A stretch of DNA of 21,392 nt from Hungatella sp. UBA4396 (GTDB lineage Bacteria; Bacillota; Clostridia; Lachnospirales; Lachnospiraceae), in assembly GCA_002389905.1 (NCBI GenBank), contig DGRE01000010.1:14299-35690 (forward strand), read 5' to 3'. The notes beneath the pieces were generated by a model, which was given only the letters and a program-made list of their open reading frames with translations, ran no database searches and was not told the origin of the DNA. Position 1 is the stretch's first letter; every line of letters starts with the position of its first letter. The translations under genes were made by a program, and so were the position numbers. Of the stretch, positions 13,643 to 20,206 are shown piece by piece.

Positions 13643-14225
13643 AATTATTCTGGAACATCTGTATCTGGTATTTTTATCGGTTTTGTTTTCCACGGCTGTC
13701 GGGCTTCCTCTTGGTATTTGTGCCTATCTCTATTATCCGGCCCGCAAAAGCATTCTTTGGATCAGTGAAATTTTACAGACAATCCCTGCTCTGGCATTGC
13801 TTGGTATGGTAATGCTGATTCTTGGACCGGGCAAGGCAACTGTTGTTATTGGACTTGTCTTATATTCTTTGCTTCCGGTGGTACACAACACGTTTTTAGG
13901 GCTGGAATCTATTTCTTCCGGCATTAAGGAGGCAGCGCGGGGTATGGGGCTTTCCCAATGTGACAGGCTGTTCAGCATTGAAATTCCTATGGCCTTTCCT
14001 ATGATATTCACCGGAATCCGTATTGCTACCGTCACCTCGGTCGGTGTCGCCGTGTTTGCTACTTCAGTAGGCGGCGGAGGCTTAGGTTCTGTTATCAATC
14101 AGGGAATCCGTACTCAGAATATGCGTCTGATTCTCTTTGGAACGGTTACACTGATGGCCATGGCGGTATTGTTTGACCTTGCTATGGCATTGGTTGAAAA
14201 AAGACTGAGTTATAACACAAAATAA
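13632..14225 (+). CDS. opuCD: Osmoprotectant ABC transporter permease 2 (OpuCD-like)
   Basis: 197 aa, with the same fold as the gene before it: helices at about 10-32, 38-60, 65-90, 130-155 and 168-188, and the coupling loop SSGIKEAARGMGLSQCDRL followed by IPMAFPMIFTGIRIA. AAGGAGGTGG (13616-13625) precedes the ATG at 13632. The two permeases probably form a heterodimer with the ATPase and lipoprotein of this operon. It is shorter than B. subtilis OpuCD, so naming it CD rather than CB rests on gene order. Confidence 0.82.
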   Translation: MTSKIILEHLYLVFLSVLFSTAVGLPLGICAYLYYPARKSILWISEILQTIPALALLGMVMLILGPGKATVVIGLVLYSLLPVVHNTFLGLESISSGIKEAARGMGLSQCDRLFSIEIPMAFPMIFTGIRIATVTSVGVAVFATSVGGGGLGSVINQGIRTQNMRLILFGTVTLMAMAVLFDLAMALVEKRLSYNTK

Positions 14226-14252
14226 TTTAAAAAAATGAATAAGGAGGATATT

Positions 14253-15176
14253 ATGAAGAAGAAAATGATGATGATTTTATGTTCTCTGCTGGCCCTGGGA
14301 CTGTTGGCAGGATGCGGAAAAAAAGACAACGGTGCTGATCCCTTGGTTATTTATGACGGGCAGTTTTCTGAGATGAAGATTGTTCACCAAATGGTAAAGC
14401 AGATAGTTGAGTATCACACCGATTTAACCGTTGAAATCAGGGATGAGATGTCTCCTATCAATAATTATAATGATCTGATTGCAGGCGGCGGCAGTGATTT
14501 AATGAACAGTTATGACGGTACTCTGCTGACAACCTATTTGAAAAAGGATGTTTCCGATGTTCCCGAAGGGGAAACTCTTTATGATTATGCAAATGGGTTG
14601 GCTTTGGAAACCAGTCAGGTTCGTCTTCTGGATAAGCTGGGAAGTGAAAACACCTATGCCATTGGCGTGCCGCAGAAAGTGGCTGACCAATATAATCTGG
14701 AAACTATCAGTGATTTGGCTGAAGTCGCCCCGGGGCTGATATTCGGTGCAGAGCATGAATTTTTCAGTGAAGAAGGGAGTATGAAATTCGGTCCGTTCTC
14801 CAAATTTTATAATCTGCAATTTAAGGAAGCAAAAGCGATTGATTTAGCACTTAAATACTCAGCTATAGACAGCGGTAACATCGATGTTACCATTGTCTAT
14901 ACTACAGATGGAATGAACAGAAAGGTTGGCTTAAAGGTGCTGGAAGACGATCAAAACTATTTCCCGGAATACAATGATGCCCTTCTGGTACGGGATGATT
15001 TGTTTGAACGCTATGCTGATACTGCACCGGATCTGGAAGAGGTTTTAAATATGCTGGGTGGTAAATTTACGAACGAGATTATGACGGATTTAACCTATGA
15101 AGTAGACGTAAACGGCAAAACTCCTGAGGAAGTGGCCAAAACGTTCTTAACTGCGCAGGGGCTGCTTGGATCGTAA
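14253..15176 (+). CDS. opuCC: Osmoprotectant-binding lipoprotein (OpuCC/OpuAC type)
   Basis: 307 aa. A lipoprotein signal is clear: MKKKMMMILCSLLALGLLAG then Cys21 (lipobox LLAGC), so it is anchored outside the membrane. The mature part is an OpuAC-type substrate-binding domain: DPLVIYDGQFSEMKIVHQM, LTVEIRDEM, YDGTLLTTYL, then GVPQKVADQYNLETISDL and IDVTIVYTTDG. It would deliver betaine-like quaternary amines to the two permeases; the exact ligand is not readable from sequence. The ATG at 14253 follows AAGGAGG (14241-14247). It is the last gene of the operon, which ends at the hairpin 15252-15282. Confidence 0.88.
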   Translation: MKKKMMMILCSLLALGLLAGCGKKDNGADPLVIYDGQFSEMKIVHQMVKQIVEYHTDLTVEIRDEMSPINNYNDLIAGGGSDLMNSYDGTLLTTYLKKDVSDVPEGETLYDYANGLALETSQVRLLDKLGSENTYAIGVPQKVADQYNLETISDLAEVAPGLIFGAEHEFFSEEGSMKFGPFSKFYNLQFKEAKAIDLALKYSAIDSGNIDVTIVYTTDGMNRKVGLKVLEDDQNYFPEYNDALLVRDDLFERYADTAPDLEEVLNMLGGKFTNEIMTDLTYEVDVNGKTPEEVAKTFLTAQGLLGS

Positions 15177-15208
15177 TATCTGTGCTGTCAAAAGGAAGCG
15201 CCGTATTT

Positions 15209-15234
15209 TGAACTGCTCCCCGTCAAGTAGACAA
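15209..15234. mobile_element. Possible IS3-family end remnant
   Basis: The 26 bases run TGAACTGCTCCCC then GTCAAGTAGACAA, which resembles the terminal repeat pattern of IS3/IS150-type elements (TGAACTG, a C-run, AAGT, AGACA). No matching second end and no intact transposase is present, so at most this is a relic. The comparison is from memory of the family. Confidence 0.35.
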
Positions 15235-15251
15235 TTAAAAAATAAAAAATT

Positions 15252-15282
15252 CTGCCAGTGGGTTTTCCTCGCTGGCAGTTTT
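15252..15282 (+). terminator. Terminator after the OpuC-type operon
   Basis: CTGCCAG (15252-15258) pairs with CTGGCAG (15272-15278), followed by TTTT. Confidence 0.7.
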
Positions 15283-15486
15283 ACGCGGCTAACAAGAATC
15301 TCTAGTATGACCTTTTACCAGAAGAAGCTAAGCGAGCAATTGAGAAGTGAGATGGCATTTAGATGGAACTACAAAATTATTCAGACATTGCAAACAGAAC
15401 AAACTTTCAATAAAACCATGAAAAACACCACTTTCCAGGGATTACAAACCCTTTTAAGAAGAAAGACCTGCTGCCAGGAAAAGTAA
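15283..15486. other. Gap with no convincing gene
   Basis: Between the operon terminator and the toxin promoter. An open frame runs across it (to 15486), but it overlaps the end of the binding-protein gene, has no ribosome site, and its product (Lys/Thr/Gln-rich) resembles nothing I know. Stop codons break the other frames. It may be decayed mobile-element DNA linked to the IS3-like end. Confidence 0.5.
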
Positions 15487-15515
15487 TTGCACATTGAAAT
15501 GGGATATGTTACCAT
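15487..15515 (+). promoter_or_regulatory. Promoter of the holin-like toxin gene
   Basis: TTGCAC (15487-15492), a 17-base spacer ending TGT (extended -10) and TACCAT (15510-15515). The leader (about 15522-15587) contains AGTGACA/TGTCACT (15516-15522 and 15534-15540) and CTATCT/AGATAG (15558-15563 and 15570-15575). The second stem reaches the edge of the Shine-Dalgarno and may limit translation. Confidence 0.5.
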
Positions 15516-15587
15516 AGTGACATGGAACAATCGTGTCACTGCAAGGTCGTTGGCCTTCTATCTTTACATAGATAGGAGGTGGTGCGG

Positions 15588-15671
15588 ATGAAATATGACT
15601 TTAAAGACCTTATGGCCTTTGGCTCATTCATTTTAGCATTGCTTACCTTTATTTTTTATAATTGTAAGTAA
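15588..15671 (+). CDS. Putative holin-like toxin of a type I toxin-antitoxin module
   Basis: 27 aa: a charged N-terminus (MKYDFKDLM), one hydrophobic segment (AFGSFILALLTFIFY) and a short polar end (NCK). This is the form of the small membrane toxins of the Hol_Tox/TxpA kind, which insert into the membrane when over-made. AGGAGGT (15574-15580) precedes the ATG. A convergent promoter at 15834-15806 would drive an antisense RNA that meets the 3' end of this messenger, the arrangement of txpA/ratA. The leader word GTTGGCCT (15549-15556) is complementary to AGGCCAAC at 15765-15772, so the messenger ends could pair and hide the ribosome site. Confidence 0.75.
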   Translation: MKYDFKDLMAFGSFILALLTFIFYNCK

Positions 15672-15699
15672 CATTTTTCTATAAAGTCCTGGAAACAGG

Positions 15700-15799
15700 C
15701 ATAGAAAAACCACCCTTGTAAAACATTGGCGTGTTAAGCAGGGTGGGATTTTCTATCTTCTTATAGGCCAACCCCTTGTGGAGGGGCGGTTGTTCCTCT
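15700..15799 (-). ncRNA. Predicted antisense antitoxin RNA (RatA-like arrangement)
   Basis: Starting about seven bases after the leftward -10 box, the RNA would run to about 15700, roughly 100 bases. Its 5' end can fold CCCC/GGGG around 15771-15785. It ends in the hairpin 15701-15756, where its GGGTGG is followed by TTTTTCT. The overlap with the toxin messenger is the 3' untranslated region after the stop at 15671. The toxin, convergent promoter and shared hairpin together support an antitoxin RNA. No transcript data are available. Confidence 0.55.
15701..15756. terminator. Shared hairpin between toxin messenger and antisense RNA
   Basis: ATAGAAAA...CCACCCTTG (15701-15718) pairs with CAGGGTGGGATTTTCTAT (15739-15756) with two mismatches. 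T-runs lie on both strands, stronger on the leftward one. Confidence 0.7.
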
Positions 15800-15805
15800 A
15801 ATATT

Positions 15806-15834
15806 ATTCTAATACATGATTACTCCTTTTGCAA
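15806..15834 (-). promoter_or_regulatory. Promoter of the antisense RNA
   Basis: Reading leftward, TTGCAA (15834-15829), a 17-base spacer ending TGTAT, and TAGAAT (15811-15806). No leftward open reading frame follows, which supports an RNA product. Confidence 0.6.
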
Positions 15835-15840
15835 GTAAAA

Positions 15841-15961
15841 GTGATATCATTTTGGTGTCATTATGATACTAATATGATACTGCTATTTTTGGAAAAGACC
15901 TTAAAACAAGCAATCATCCTTAAATTTCCAACATGATAGCGATGAAATTCAATGATATCAC
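15841..15961. repeat. Inverted repeat with 11-bp perfect ends
   Basis: GTGATATCATT (15841-15851) is the exact complement of AATGATATCAC (15951-15961). The enclosed 99 bases carry no gene. It could be a tiny non-autonomous element or chance in AT-rich DNA. Confidence 0.4.
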
Positions 15962-15980
15962 AAGAGACAATCCCCCATCT

Positions 15981-16013
15981 TAAATTTAAGGTTTGAATGT
16001 AAAAATAGGGAAG
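15981..16013 (+). repeat. 33-bp repeat, copy 2
   Basis: Matches 10859-10891 at 29 of 33 positions, in the same orientation (TAAATTTAAGGTTT ... AGGGAAG). Its last bases also form the left arm of the following hairpin. Confidence 0.6.
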
Positions 16014-16040
16014 TCTGGGCAAATGCCGGACTTCCTTATT
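16009..16040 (+). terminator. Terminator-like hairpin in the gene-poor stretch
   Basis: GGAAGTCTGG (16009-16018) pairs with CCGGACTTCC (16026-16035) with one G-T pair, then TTATT. A second stem, GCACCG (16065-16070) with CGGTGC (16087-16092), follows without a T-run. No gene clearly precedes either. Confidence 0.5.
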
Positions 16041-16203
16041 TTGGCTGTAAAACAGTAATAAAGAGCACCGAAGAAATTGGGGAAAACGGTGCCCTTAAGA
16101 AGAGTATAATAATAAGTATACAATATAATAAAAGTTATGTAAAGTAGAACAAGTAATTTTTTACTGAATAATTAGATTCTCCATATGCCGTTATCAGAAA
16201 CGA

Positions 16204-16232
16204 TTGACTTTTACAACGAAATTCCATACTAT
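16204..16232 (+). promoter_or_regulatory. Promoter upstream of the VOC/hydE genes
   Basis: TTGACT (16204-16209), a 17-base spacer and TACTAT (16227-16232). The VOC start is about 184 bases downstream, and the gene remnant at 16254-16402 lies between. Confidence 0.5.
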
Positions 16233-16253
16233 ACAACTAAATAAAAAGAAGAG

Positions 16254-16402
16254 ATGAATCTACATGGATGCTGAAAGGCATTTTTGATGAAGATTGCCAG
16301 TGAATGATCTGCGTTTGGCGATTGCTGGTTTACAAAAAGAGGAGTATAATATATGATTACAATTAATCAATGAAACCGCAAGTAAATATAATTGATATTT
16401 TA
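16254..16402 (+). pseudogene. Possible decayed small gene
   Basis: Several short stretches look like former coding sequence with stops between: MLKGIFDEDCQ from the ATG at about 16268, then in another frame LPVNDLRLAIAGLQKEEYN and LQLINETASKYN. There are Shine-Dalgarno-like sites but only six- to twelve-codon frames. I do not recognise the parent gene. It could also be an unusual leader. Confidence 0.25.
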
Positions 16403-16415
16403 GGAGGATGCCTCA

Positions 16416-16781
16416 ATGAAATTTTGCTGGAGTACATTAAACGTTACAGATTTAGATCATTCAATAAAATTTTACGAAGAAATTGCAGGTCTTTCCCTGA
16501 TCAGACGGATTCCCGCCGGGCCTGGGACTGAAATTGCATTCTTAGGCGCAGGAGAAACTCAGATTGAGCTCATATGCGACGGAAATAAAAAGAAAATAGA
16601 TATCGGAGAAGATATCAGCTGGGGATTTGAGGTGGAATCTCTTGAAGAGGCACTTTCTTTGGTAAAAGAAAAGGGAATCGATGTGATCGGTGAACCGGTT
16701 CAGCCAAATCCTAAAGTGAGGTTTTTCTTTATAAAAGACCCTGACGGCATGAGGATTCAGTTAGTTGAAAACCTTGGATAA
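16416..16781 (+). CDS. VOC-superfamily (glyoxalase-fold) protein
   Basis: 121 aa, one vicinal-oxygen-chelate domain made of two beta-alpha-beta-beta-beta units: LNVTDLDHSIKFYEEIAGLS and EIAFLGAGETQIELI in the first half; SWGFEVESLEEALSLVKEKG, VRFFFIKDPDGMRIQLVE in the second. The usual glyoxalase I metal ligands seem mostly changed (W in place of the first His, W before GFEV, Q in IQLVE), so it is probably not a glyoxalase I. AGGAGG at 16403-16408 precedes the ATG. Its stop TAA shares a base with an ATG, and hydE follows within 20 bases, so the two are co-translated; whether the VOC protein serves hydrogenase maturation is unknown. Confidence 0.82.
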   Translation: MKFCWSTLNVTDLDHSIKFYEEIAGLSLIRRIPAGPGTEIAFLGAGETQIELICDGNKKKIDIGEDISWGFEVESLEEALSLVKEKGIDVIGEPVQPNPKVRFFFIKDPDGMRIQLVENLG

Positions 16782-16801
16782 TGGAGGTTGATGGAGAATA
16801 T

Positions 16802-17848
16802 ATGAAAAACCTGATTGATAAGCTGTATCAGAATCAGACCCTGGAAAAGGACGAGTTTATTTACCTGCTGGAACATTACGATAAGGAAACAAGTGAATAC
16901 CTGTTTTCCCTGTCCAGATCCTTAAGCGGAAAGTATTTTGGAAATGAGGTCTACACCAGAGGTTTGATCGAATTTACCAATTACTGCAAAAATGACTGCT
17001 ATTACTGCGGAATAAGAAGAAGCAACAAAAATGTGGACCGCTACCGCTTAACCAAGGAGGAGATTCTCTCCTGCTGCGAAACAGGATACGAGCTGGGCTT
17101 TCGGACTTTCGTACTTCAGGGAGGAGAGGACGGCGCATTTACGGATGAAGTTGTGGTGGATATTGTAAAAACCATAAAAGAGGGCTATCCCGACTGTGCC
17201 ATCACCCTTTCCTTTGGAGAAAAGACTTATGACCAGTATTTGAAATACCACGAAGCAGGGGCAGACCGCTATCTGCTCCGTCACGAAACGGCTGACGATG
17301 CCCACTACAGGGCTCTTCACCCGGATTCCTTATCCTTGGAAAACAGAAAGGAATGTCTGAGGAACTTAAAAAAGATCGGGTATCAGGTGGGCACCGGCTT
17401 TATGGTAGGCTCTCCCTACCAGACGACGGAATGTCTTGCGGAGGACCTTCTGTTTATTAAGGAACTGTCTCCCCAGATGGTTGGAATAGGGCCTTTTATT
17501 CCCCACAAGGACACACCCTTTGGAAATTTCCCGGCAGGCAGCATGGACCTTACCCTGTTTCTCATCGGTATTTTAAGGCTCATGATTCCCAATGGGCTTT
17601 TGCCCTCCACCACAGCCCTTGGAACCATTGATCCCAAAGGAAGGGAAGCGGGAATTCTGGCAGGGGCCAACGTCCTCATGCCTAACCTGTCTCCCATTGG
17701 TGTGAGAAAGAAATATGAGCTGTATGATAACAAGATCTGCACAGGAGAAGAGGCGGCGGAGTGCAATGTCTGTCTAAGGAACAGGGTCGCTTCTGTGGGC
17801 TACAACATTGTGGAAAAACGGGGAGATTTTATCGGATTCGAAGAATGA
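16802..17848 (+). CDS. hydE: [FeFe]-hydrogenase maturase HydE (radical SAM)
   Basis: 348 aa, the normal HydE length. The radical SAM motif is Cys62, Cys66, Cys69 in NYCKNDCYYCGIRRSN, placed almost exactly as in Thermotoga HydE. Other family blocks: FVLQGGED, DRYLLRHETAD (SAM/substrate region), GTGFMVGSPYQT, GIGPFIPHKDTPF, STTALGT and GANVLMPNLSP. HydE helps build the dithiomethylamine-bridged 2Fe subcluster of the H-cluster, together with HydG and HydF, neither of which is in the window. I prefer the ATG at 16802, five bases after GGAG (16793-16796); the ATG at 16781 overlaps the VOC stop but lacks its own site. Confidence 0.93.
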   Translation: MKNLIDKLYQNQTLEKDEFIYLLEHYDKETSEYLFSLSRSLSGKYFGNEVYTRGLIEFTNYCKNDCYYCGIRRSNKNVDRYRLTKEEILSCCETGYELGFRTFVLQGGEDGAFTDEVVVDIVKTIKEGYPDCAITLSFGEKTYDQYLKYHEAGADRYLLRHETADDAHYRALHPDSLSLENRKECLRNLKKIGYQVGTGFMVGSPYQTTECLAEDLLFIKELSPQMVGIGPFIPHKDTPFGNFPAGSMDLTLFLIGILRLMIPNGLLPSTTALGTIDPKGREAGILAGANVLMPNLSPIGVRKKYELYDNKICTGEEAAECNVCLRNRVASVGYNIVEKRGDFIGFEE

Positions 17849-17885
17849 TACAAATGATACCATTACGATGAGGAAAAAATGAAGT

Positions 17886-19043
17886 ATGTTAACGGCATTT
17901 AAAGGAACGGAAAAAGAGGGGAATCCGGTTGACAGCCATGCAGCCGATATCCAGGAAGAATACAGGAAAATTGACAGGGACTGGCTTTTGCTTCATTACA
18001 AAATAGCAGTTGGGCTGGTGGTGGCTGCCCTGGTTGCAGAATGCGCCATGAGCCTGATATTTGTTAACTCCGAATTGCTTAGCACCACCTTAGACCGGTA
18101 CATATTAAAATATATTATCGTACCAAGTACCTTGAATTTCCTGTGCATTGCGGTTGACACGGTGGTGATGAGATCCAAGACCTTATCACAGAATTTTAAG
18201 ATTTATACCATATCCTTATCCCTGGTAGCCGTCTGCTTCATCCTGTTTTCTGTCCACAGTGCGTTTACATCAACCTATTATATATTTACTATGGCGATCC
18301 TGCTGACGACTATTTATTCCAACTACCGGGTGACCAGTACTACGGCCCTGATGTGTGTGGCAGCCATCATTTTTTCGGAGCTGTTTGTAACATGGGACCC
18401 GGATAAGATCAGTATTTTTAAAAGCGCCCACAGGCTGGGAGACTTTATCATTTCACTGATTATTCTGCTGGCTATCTCCACAGCCAGCATGGTGTTAATC
18501 CGATATGAAAAGAAGAAAAATGAAGCCAGCATACAGATGGAACTGGAAAAATATGAATTGAGGCAGAGGCTGAAGATTGATGAACTGACCGGCATCTTTA
18601 ACCGGAAGGCCCTTCATGAAGCATTAAAGGACATTGAGGAAGACAAAGGCAGCCGGTATATATTGGCTATTACAGACCTGGACAAGTTTAAAGATATCAA
18701 CGATAAGCTGGGACACCACATGGGGGATCTCTGCTTAAAAAGCTTTGCAGGACTTTTAAAGGAGCATTCCAAATCTTATATTCCCTACCGGTATGGAGGA
18801 GACGAGTTCTGCCTTCTGTTTTGTAATGTCATGCTGGAGGAGGCCGTCGCTGTCTGTGAAAGGCTCAGCAAGGAGCTTTTAAACCTTCGTTTAGAGGAGG
18901 GAACATGCTTAGAAATGACGGCCAGCTTTGGCCTGGCTTTTTACAACGGCAGCATTGATCCGGTACGCCTTTTCACCCATGCGGACCAGGCCCTGTATGA
19001 AGCAAAGGAAAGCCGCAATGCCATACGGGTGTATCAGAATTAA
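17886..19043 (+). CDS. Membrane-bound diguanylate cyclase (GGDEF)
   Basis: 385 aa. About six hydrophobic helices lie between 38 and 206 (for example AVGLVVAALVAECAMSLIF and DFIISLIILLAISTASMVL), followed by a helical connector (207-230) and the GGDEF domain (231-385). The domain shows DELTGIFNRKAL, ITDLDKFKDINDKLGH and the intact catalytic RYGGDEF (302-308), so it should make c-di-GMP from two GTP. The inhibitory RxxD site expected five residues upstream is absent. The N-terminal part resembles a membrane sensor of unknown signal. It starts 37 bases after hydE with only a weak ribosome site and may share that transcript. Confidence 0.88.
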   Translation: MLTAFKGTEKEGNPVDSHAADIQEEYRKIDRDWLLLHYKIAVGLVVAALVAECAMSLIFVNSELLSTTLDRYILKYIIVPSTLNFLCIAVDTVVMRSKTLSQNFKIYTISLSLVAVCFILFSVHSAFTSTYYIFTMAILLTTIYSNYRVTSTTALMCVAAIIFSELFVTWDPDKISIFKSAHRLGDFIISLIILLAISTASMVLIRYEKKKNEASIQMELEKYELRQRLKIDELTGIFNRKALHEALKDIEEDKGSRYILAITDLDKFKDINDKLGHHMGDLCLKSFAGLLKEHSKSYIPYRYGGDEFCLLFCNVMLEEAVAVCERLSKELLNLRLEEGTCLEMTASFGLAFYNGSIDPVRLFTHADQALYEAKESRNAIRVYQN

Positions 19044-19051
19044 TCCTTTCC

Positions 19052-19080
19052 TTGTGTTTTTTCCGCTTTTCCATTATAAT
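19052..19080 (+). promoter_or_regulatory. Promoter of the methyltransferase pair
   Basis: TTGTGT (19052-19057), a 17-base spacer and consensus TATAAT (19075-19080), nine bases after the diguanylate cyclase stop. Confidence 0.7.
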
Positions 19081-19098
19081 CATATGAGGCATAATTTT

Positions 19099-19130
19099 GA
19101 AGTTCGGTGAGCCAAGGGCCATCGAACTTC
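19099..19130. promoter_or_regulatory. Inverted repeat in the methyltransferase leader
   Basis: GAAGTTCG (19099-19106) and CGAACTTC (19123-19130) are exact complements, extendable by three pairs including one G-T. It lies about 13 bases past the expected transcription start and 27 before the gene, so it could be an operator or an RNA hairpin controlling methyltransferase level. No T-run follows. Confidence 0.45.
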
Positions 19131-19156
19131 CTTAGATAAATGGGAGCAAGAAAACA

Positions 19157-20206
19157 ATGAGATTTATTGGAAGCAAGACATTGCTGCTGGACCAGATTAA
19201 ATATGTAGTGGATGAAAAGGCGCCGAACGCCAAAAGCTTTTGTGATATATTTTCCGGAACCGCTGCGGTAGCCAGATATTTTAAACAGTGGTATCAGGTC
19301 TATTCCAATGACCTGCTGTATTTTTCCTATGTGCTGCAAAGGGCCACGGTTGAAAATGACAGTGTGCCGGAATTTGCCCGCCTGGGGGAGAAAACCGGAA
19401 TTCAGGACCCTATCGATTATTTTAACAGCAGGGAAAAGAAGGAATTGGAAGAGCTGTCAAAGGAACGCCGCTTTTTCCAGAACACCTATGCTCCCACCGG
19501 GGGCCGTATGTATTTGAATGATGACAACGCCCTGCGGATTGACTTCGCCAGATGTACGGTGGAGGACTGGAAAGAGGCCGGACTGTTAAATGAGGACGAG
19601 TATTACTACTTAACTGCCTGTATTGTGGAGGGAATTCCATTTGTGTCCAACACCTCAGGCACCTACGGGGCCTTTCATAAAAAGTGGGAGAGGCGAAGCT
19701 ATAAGCGGTATGAGCTGTTCCGCCTGGCGGTACCCCATAATGGAAAGCAAAACCAGTGCTTCAATGAAAACGGAACAGAGCTGTTAAAGCGAATTCAGGG
19801 AGATGTTCTCTATATAGACCCCCCTTACAATGCCCGCCAGTACCTTTCCAACTACCACGTTCTTGAAACGGCGGCCCGGTATGATTACCCGGAGGTAAAG
19901 GGTGTGACAGGCCAAAGGCCGGTTGAAGGCCAGAAGTCGGATTTCTGCATGAAGCACAAGGCGGTTCCCGCATTTGAGGAATTGCTTGAAAATGCCCGGT
20001 TTCAGCACATCATCTTAAGCTACAGCACGGACGGACTGATGTCTCTGGAGGAGATTGAGGCGGCCATGAAAAAATACGGAAAGCCGGAAACCTTTCATAT
20101 TTATGAAATCCCTTACAGAAGGTACAAGAGCCGGAAGGTAAAGGAAACAGAGCGGTTAAAGGAGCTGCTGTTTTATATAGAAAAGCAGGTGCCGCCATGT
20201 ACATAA
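19157..20206 (+). CDS. D12-class DNA N6-adenine methyltransferase, first of a pair
   Basis: 349 aa. It starts MRFIGSKTLLLDQI, typical for one branch of D12 (Dam-like) methyltransferases. The SAM-binding motif is DIFSGTAAVARYF (30-42), followed by YSNDLLYFS (49-57). The catalytic motif IV is DPPYNARQY (221-229). It transfers a methyl group from SAM to adenine N6. Similar proteins occur in M.FokI-like and other Type II systems with asymmetric sites, where two enzymes each modify one strand. GGGAG (19141-19145) precedes the ATG. Its end overlaps the next gene by 10 bases. No restriction endonuclease gene is visible within the window. Confidence 0.87.
   Translation: MRFIGSKTLLLDQIKYVVDEKAPNAKSFCDIFSGTAAVARYFKQWYQVYSNDLLYFSYVLQRATVENDSVPEFARLGEKTGIQDPIDYFNSREKKELEELSKERRFFQNTYAPTGGRMYLNDDNALRIDFARCTVEDWKEAGLLNEDEYYYLTACIVEGIPFVSNTSGTYGAFHKKWERRSYKRYELFRLAVPHNGKQNQCFNENGTELLKRIQGDVLYIDPPYNARQYLSNYHVLETAARYDYPEVKGVTGQRPVEGQKSDFCMKHKAVPAFEELLENARFQHIILSYSTDGLMSLEEIEAAMKKYGKPETFHIYEIPYRRYKSRKVKETERLKELLFYIEKQVPPCT

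Noticed and set aside
15166..15486. 106-codon open frame after the binding-protein gene
   Set aside because: It overlaps the previous gene, spans the operon terminator and IS-like end, has no ribosome site, and gives a low-complexity product with no known relative.
15841..16100. Possible CRISPR-like repeats in the gene-poor stretch
   Set aside because: Repeated words are few, unevenly spaced and partly inverted; no regular repeat-spacer pattern and no cas genes.
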